The notes under the pieces: generated by a model
Told to the model about the DNA's origin: nothing
The model's input: only the letters and a program-made list of their open reading frames with translations
Database searches by the model: none
Source of the DNA: Fragilaria crotonensis
Taxonomy: Eukaryota > Bacillariophyta > Fragilariophyceae > Fragilariales > Fragilariaceae
DNA: 53,840 nucleotides
Direction of reading: 5' to 3'
Assembly: GCA_022925895.1 (NCBI GenBank)
Contig: JAKSYS010000423.1
Span: forward strand, 1-53,840
Made by a program: the position numbers and the translations under genes
Shown here: piece after piece, positions 51,301 to 53,840 of the stretch
Layout: each line of letters begins with the position of its first letter
How positions within the stretch are numbered: position 1 is the stretch's first letter

Positions 51301-51419
51301 ATTTTGTGTTGGTGATGGTATCGATGTACATCGACCGTCTTGCAAAACATACGAAAATAGCCATCTTTAAAAAACGACAGATTTGTCTTTAATTAAAGAT
51401 ACCCCCGGGCGTTTAGACA
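48334..51419 (+). mobile_element. PiggyBac-like DNA transposon, 3.09 kb, apparently intact, CTAG-flanked
   Basis: Terminal repeats start TGTCTAAACGCCCG at 48334 and end CGGGCGTTTAGACA at 51419, 14 of 14 matching. CTAG stands on both sides (48330-48333, 51420-51423), whereas known piggyBac elements duplicate TTAA. Subterminal palindromes built on TTTAATTAAAG occur at 48353-48364 and 48382-48395 on the left and 51386-51400 on the right, with a damaged copy near 51362-51372. The transposase (48866-51214) is uninterrupted, so this may be an autonomous copy. The non-autonomous element at 13500-14743 shares its ends. Confidence 0.88.
48866..51214 (+). CDS. PiggyBac-type transposase, 782 aa
   Basis: Cut-and-paste transposase of the surrounding element. 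The DDE domain (DDE_Tnp_1_7) spans about residues 240-660. Landmarks are MMSRNRFDDLWRCIRFSD, ERICVDESISRWYGKGG (Asp375), DRIVCGDSYFAS (Asp477) and MIDRHNRHRQDTLG (Asp609). The position equivalent to the fourth Asp of insect piggyBac appears to be Asn612. The C-terminus is Cys/His-rich (CRVCKSLTTFICSLCE ... CHTKKGKLCFPTHLESCHG), matching the zinc-binding end-recognition domain of piggyBac. The N-terminal 110 residues contain a conserved-looking segment (VVPGVVVSVSH...ATTFIIANYYFG), followed by a Thr/Ser-rich linker. Met8 (MPLQPNDQ, 48887) is an equally good start. The frame is clean over 2.3 kb, which supports recent activity. Confidence 0.92.
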   Translation: MISVLLTMPLQPNDQRVVAGACVETKAMFVTAMAECSRRFGTNAKTKVVPGVVVSVSHESPPGRARATTFIIANYYFGPNDVKQGKVNIRSVAAVECSQLHEELKEILRQRESPINNIAVSPPAANAPNIMAHQPSQAAARGDDGSSATTPTTASSIRTPPGTTTTTTTTPAADVRTTNDDEGSPTPLIFHETEWFEADPTVLEQDMNGPVVRRLWSIRDHRTGTLLEQDCDEGTLMTRLDYFLCMFPPQALLSIVRLTTRQLTLLSKPATSKGEIVKFFGVIVLITKFEFDDRRSLWATTATSKYIPAPLFGKMMSRNRFDDLWRCIRFSDQPSVRSTDMTAEQYRWKLVDDFVREFNDHRASTFSPSERICVDESISRWYGKGGHWINHGLPMYVAIDRKPENGCEIQCASCGQSGVMIRLKLVKTAEEEARHISLMDEAASGEVMSDQGLLHGAKVMRDLLMPWMHSDRIVCGDSYFASVPAATMMMRYGMRFIGVVKSATRQYPMAFLSQVELNNRGDRKGMVTRGGDTAGDPKLLAFVWMDRQRRYFIATCCSLAEGSPYKRQRWRQLDDSLEEDEHADPQRVDLVVPQPKAAETYYETCAMIDRHNRHRQDTLGIENKLVTQSWSMRVNLTILSMIVVDTWLAYKQCRSEQVENQKSFYTLLAEELIDNRLDAVNPRDRFSTPRREEFAQLIYDRTGDPRAGVSAHLTPTKRKKQTAMGEITSFSLQGRCRVCKSLTTFICSLCEDQLECMTTIWICHTKKGKLCFPTHLESCHGE

Positions 51420-51423
51420 CTAG

Positions 51424-51903
51424 AGAGCCCAGAATCCAGATCAGCTTTGAACTCTGAGACAAACCACTACCAGTACTCGATTTCTCCAATATCAGTACTG
51501 CTACCAGGGAAACTGCTACTACCTGCTAACTCCTAGTAGTATGCATAAATCTGCTGTACTGTACGTAATCGATCAATAACCAGTATTCTGTACTGGCAGT
51601 ATAGTTCCGGTACTGTAATATCTCGGATATTCTATGTAGCACTCCATTACCTGGTACTCCGTCCTGTAGAAATCTAACTCAACCTGTGAGTACTGTAAGT
51701 CTTGTGTCTGAGGCGGGCACCATTCTCACGCGCCATAATTTCACACAGACTCTCTCAGAAATCTTTCCCTCCAAAACAAAATCCCCCAACATGATTACCT
51801 TTCTCAATCGATGATCAATCGCGGCTTATTCATCTATTTATACCCAGTGCTGATTGTTCGCTGCTCTTGCGTCGCTCGGTCCCTCCACACTTAAACGCCT
51901 ACC
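51424..51903. other. Upstream region of the Timeless gene
   Basis: 480 bases with GTACTGTA/CAGTACT motifs (51470-51700) and a TATTTATACCC tract at 51835 near the gene start, a possible TATA-like element. No gene is supported. Confidence 0.45.
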
Positions 51904-53840
51904 ATGTCAACAGCCCAAGTATCGCCATCGGCTGGCAACAAGATTAAACAATCCGGCAAAGCAATCGTTACGCCATCTGATGATACTTTGTACAAACGCA
52001 TGACAGCGGAACGCGGTGTTGTCGACGAACTCTTGCTCGTGTGTGGCGTCATTGGAACCACCAACACCGACGGAGATGAGTTGGTTCCCGTTACCGACTG
52101 TCTTAATTGGTTGCAGGATCTCAACGCCTTGCGACGAGACGATGATACATTTCGGCCAGTTTCGTTGTTGCTTGGCAAATGGAAGGTTGTACAACAAAAG
52201 TTGTTACCACTGGTCATGACGTGCCGATATGATACTCCCATGATCTTGACTATTGTCAAGATCTTGGTTAACTGACAAAGCCCCGGGACGGCCAAAGGCT
52301 GGACGCTTTGCAATTGATACAAAGAAGTATAGTGAAGAGTACGTGCAATCGTCACAATAGAACTGCTATTCAGCATCTTTCTAACCCGAGTGTTCTTTTT
52401 CAAATAGAACGATTAAGGAACAAATCAAACTCAGAGAAGAATGCCTTGGCGCAAAGCGAAATGTTGATGGAGTTCAAACGCGCAATGACACACCATCCAT
52501 CGCATTCCGGTGGCAAGGTGGAGGACTATTCTCCGTTTTTGTTTCACTGCTGGCGGAGCCAATCTCAAGACTGGTTCCGCTCGCAGCGACATGGATCATT
52601 TGACAATTGAACTAGTTCTGCATCTCTTTCGCAATCTTCTGACTGCAGAACCTCTTATCAAAAATTCGGCTGATGTATCAAACCAGCTCACAACTGCACC
52701 AGGAACTCGTGTGTTTGTTTGAGAGTGAGCTGGTGCTCAAATTCTATTGGTCGTTGCTCAAGACATGGAATCACGTGAGAATCAAATTACAATCTTCTCA
52801 TGATGGAATTGTTGAACCTGCTCCTCAAGTCGCAAGATCCCACCGCAGTGGCGAGGTCAATTAAAATTCAACCTTTCGTAGGTGGCAAGAACAAACCAGA
52901 AACAACTTCCTTACTACGAGACAGTCTCGCCAAAGAAAGACAGAAAATTCGCGCTATCGCCACATCCTCGCGCCATTCCAACTTTGGCGGGACGCTCGTA
53001 GTTCGAAAGCCCGACGGAAAACGGCAGTACCTGTCCGCGGCCCTCCTGGAGTCGTCGAACCACCAGGTGCCAGAAACGTCGCAATCGAAAACGGGAAGCC
53101 TTTGTGGGGGCCGGGCGCACCATGGTCTCACACACGGGGTGTCCATGCCCCCAGTCCCTCGGCCCTGAAGGCCCAACAAACGATTCATTCGTTTTGTGAA
53201 CGATTTACAGAGAATTGCTATGGGCCACTAATGAAGTCTATTAAAAACGGAATTTCGTCGCGATTCCGTGCGTTTGGAAGATGGTGACACCGTTGTCTTT
53301 TCGCATCGTTTGGTTCTTTGCGCAATGGTGGAGAATTTGTCGAAAGGAAGGACTGGGGCACTTGATTTTACTATGGATGTCTTCTCCTTCAAATTGGTCT
53401 TGGAGCCATGGACAACTATCTGCAGCAGAAGAAGTACCCGCAGTTGGCACAAACCACTGCGTTGTACAGTGAAATGATGCACTTGCTTTATGTAATGTAC
53501 TCCTCGAAGGATTCGACTGAAAACATGATGGCTCTGGGTCTCATGGACACCTTATTCTACGGAAATGAGCCTTTGGATCGGCTGCCAGCTCCTCTCCGGA
53601 TGGACTCCTGGAACGTCGACACGCGAGTATCTTTGCGACTTGGCTGAAGTTGTTCACATGACGTTAAAGCTCCTCGAGACCAACGCGACTGCGTGTCTCA
53701 GGACGAGGATCACGACGAGCACACTTCCAAGAAGGAGAAGAAGGATGCGAAGAAGAGGATGCCATCGCAAGCATGAAGGCGAACGCTGCTGAATTCGATG
53801 TCAACTCATACCTTCTCCGCAAACTTATTTCGAACCAGAC
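51904..53840 (+). pseudogene. Timeless/Tof1-like replication-fork protein, frameshifted, 3' end outside window
   Basis: Timeless/Tof1 with Tipin/Csm3 travels with replication forks and supports checkpoint signalling and cohesion. The start MSTAQVSPSAG at 51904 leads into the family N-terminus: VVDELLLVCGVIG, VPVTDCLNWLQDLNALRRDD and GKWKVVQQKLLPLV...VKILV. Beyond 52270 the frame changes repeatedly (near 52272, 52284, 52440, 52530 and 52690-52740, again beyond 52870, and near 53590). Recognisable blocks persist in order: AGRFAIDTKKYSEEY, EQIKLREE, MLMEFKRAMTHHPSHSGG, DHLTIELVLHLFRNLLTAEP, TALYSEMMHLLYVMYSSKDS, REYLCDLAEVVHMTLKLLE and FDVNSYLLRKLISNQ. A GT-AG intron at 52351-52407 fits. The gene is normally important for genome stability, so dense indels suggest either a dead copy with a functional one elsewhere, or poor assembly here. 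Confidence 0.75.

Noticed and set aside
51424-53840. Explaining all Timeless frame changes by introns
   Set aside because: Only 52351-52407 has proper GT-AG borders and phase; the other changes occur within a few bases inside conserved blocks, too short for introns.

Overview
The window looks like nuclear DNA of a stramenopile alga, most likely a diatom. The evidence is spliceosomal GT-AG introns of about 55-120 bases, a Ty1/copia element of the type common in diatoms, a secretory presequence with an AHA|FV cleavage motif typical of complex-plastid import, and eukaryote-only families (cereblon, RAD18, RRP15, SDHAF2, Timeless). I cannot name the species.

Layout. 1-1187: a frameshifted MFS transporter. 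1188-6421: spacer with two small TA-flanked miniature elements and one uncharacterised gene (4160-5069). 6422-14743: a block of DNA transposons, in order a decayed pogo-like element, an intact-looking 3.6 kb element with a 1075-residue DDE transposase, a miniature element, and a 1.24 kb non-autonomous relative of piggyBac carrying a ~230-bp tandem array. 15135-26108: host genes, namely a multi-PAS protein, an NHE-type Na+/H+ exchanger, a parvulin with a plastid-type presequence, RAD18, a broken cytosine-deaminase-like gene and a frameshifted SDHAF2. 26242-32348: a decayed copia element with identical 144-bp LTRs, inserted between SDHAF2 and RRP15. 32583-39332: RRP15, a zinc-knuckle protein, a three-exon long-chain acyl-CoA synthetase, and cereblon. 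40086-48179: an eEF1A-lysine-methyltransferase-like gene split after its fifth codon by a nearly pristine 7.1 kb copia element (40103-47183) and also frameshifted downstream. 48334-51419: a piggyBac-like transposon with an intact 782-residue transposase, bounded by CTAG rather than TTAA. 51904-end: a Timeless/Tof1 gene with many frameshifts, running off the window.

There are no operons. Host genes are single units in mixed orientation, separated by spacers rich in GTAC palindromes. Mobile DNA makes up roughly 45% of the window. The strongest biological signals are the piggyBac family (CTAG boundaries, paired TTAATTAA palindromes, satellite-bearing non-autonomous copy), the pogo-like element with a second convergent gene, the two copia insertions into or between host genes, and the contrast between clean host genes and densely frameshifted ones. 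Single-base assembly errors cannot be excluded for the frameshifted genes; this is flagged in each entry.
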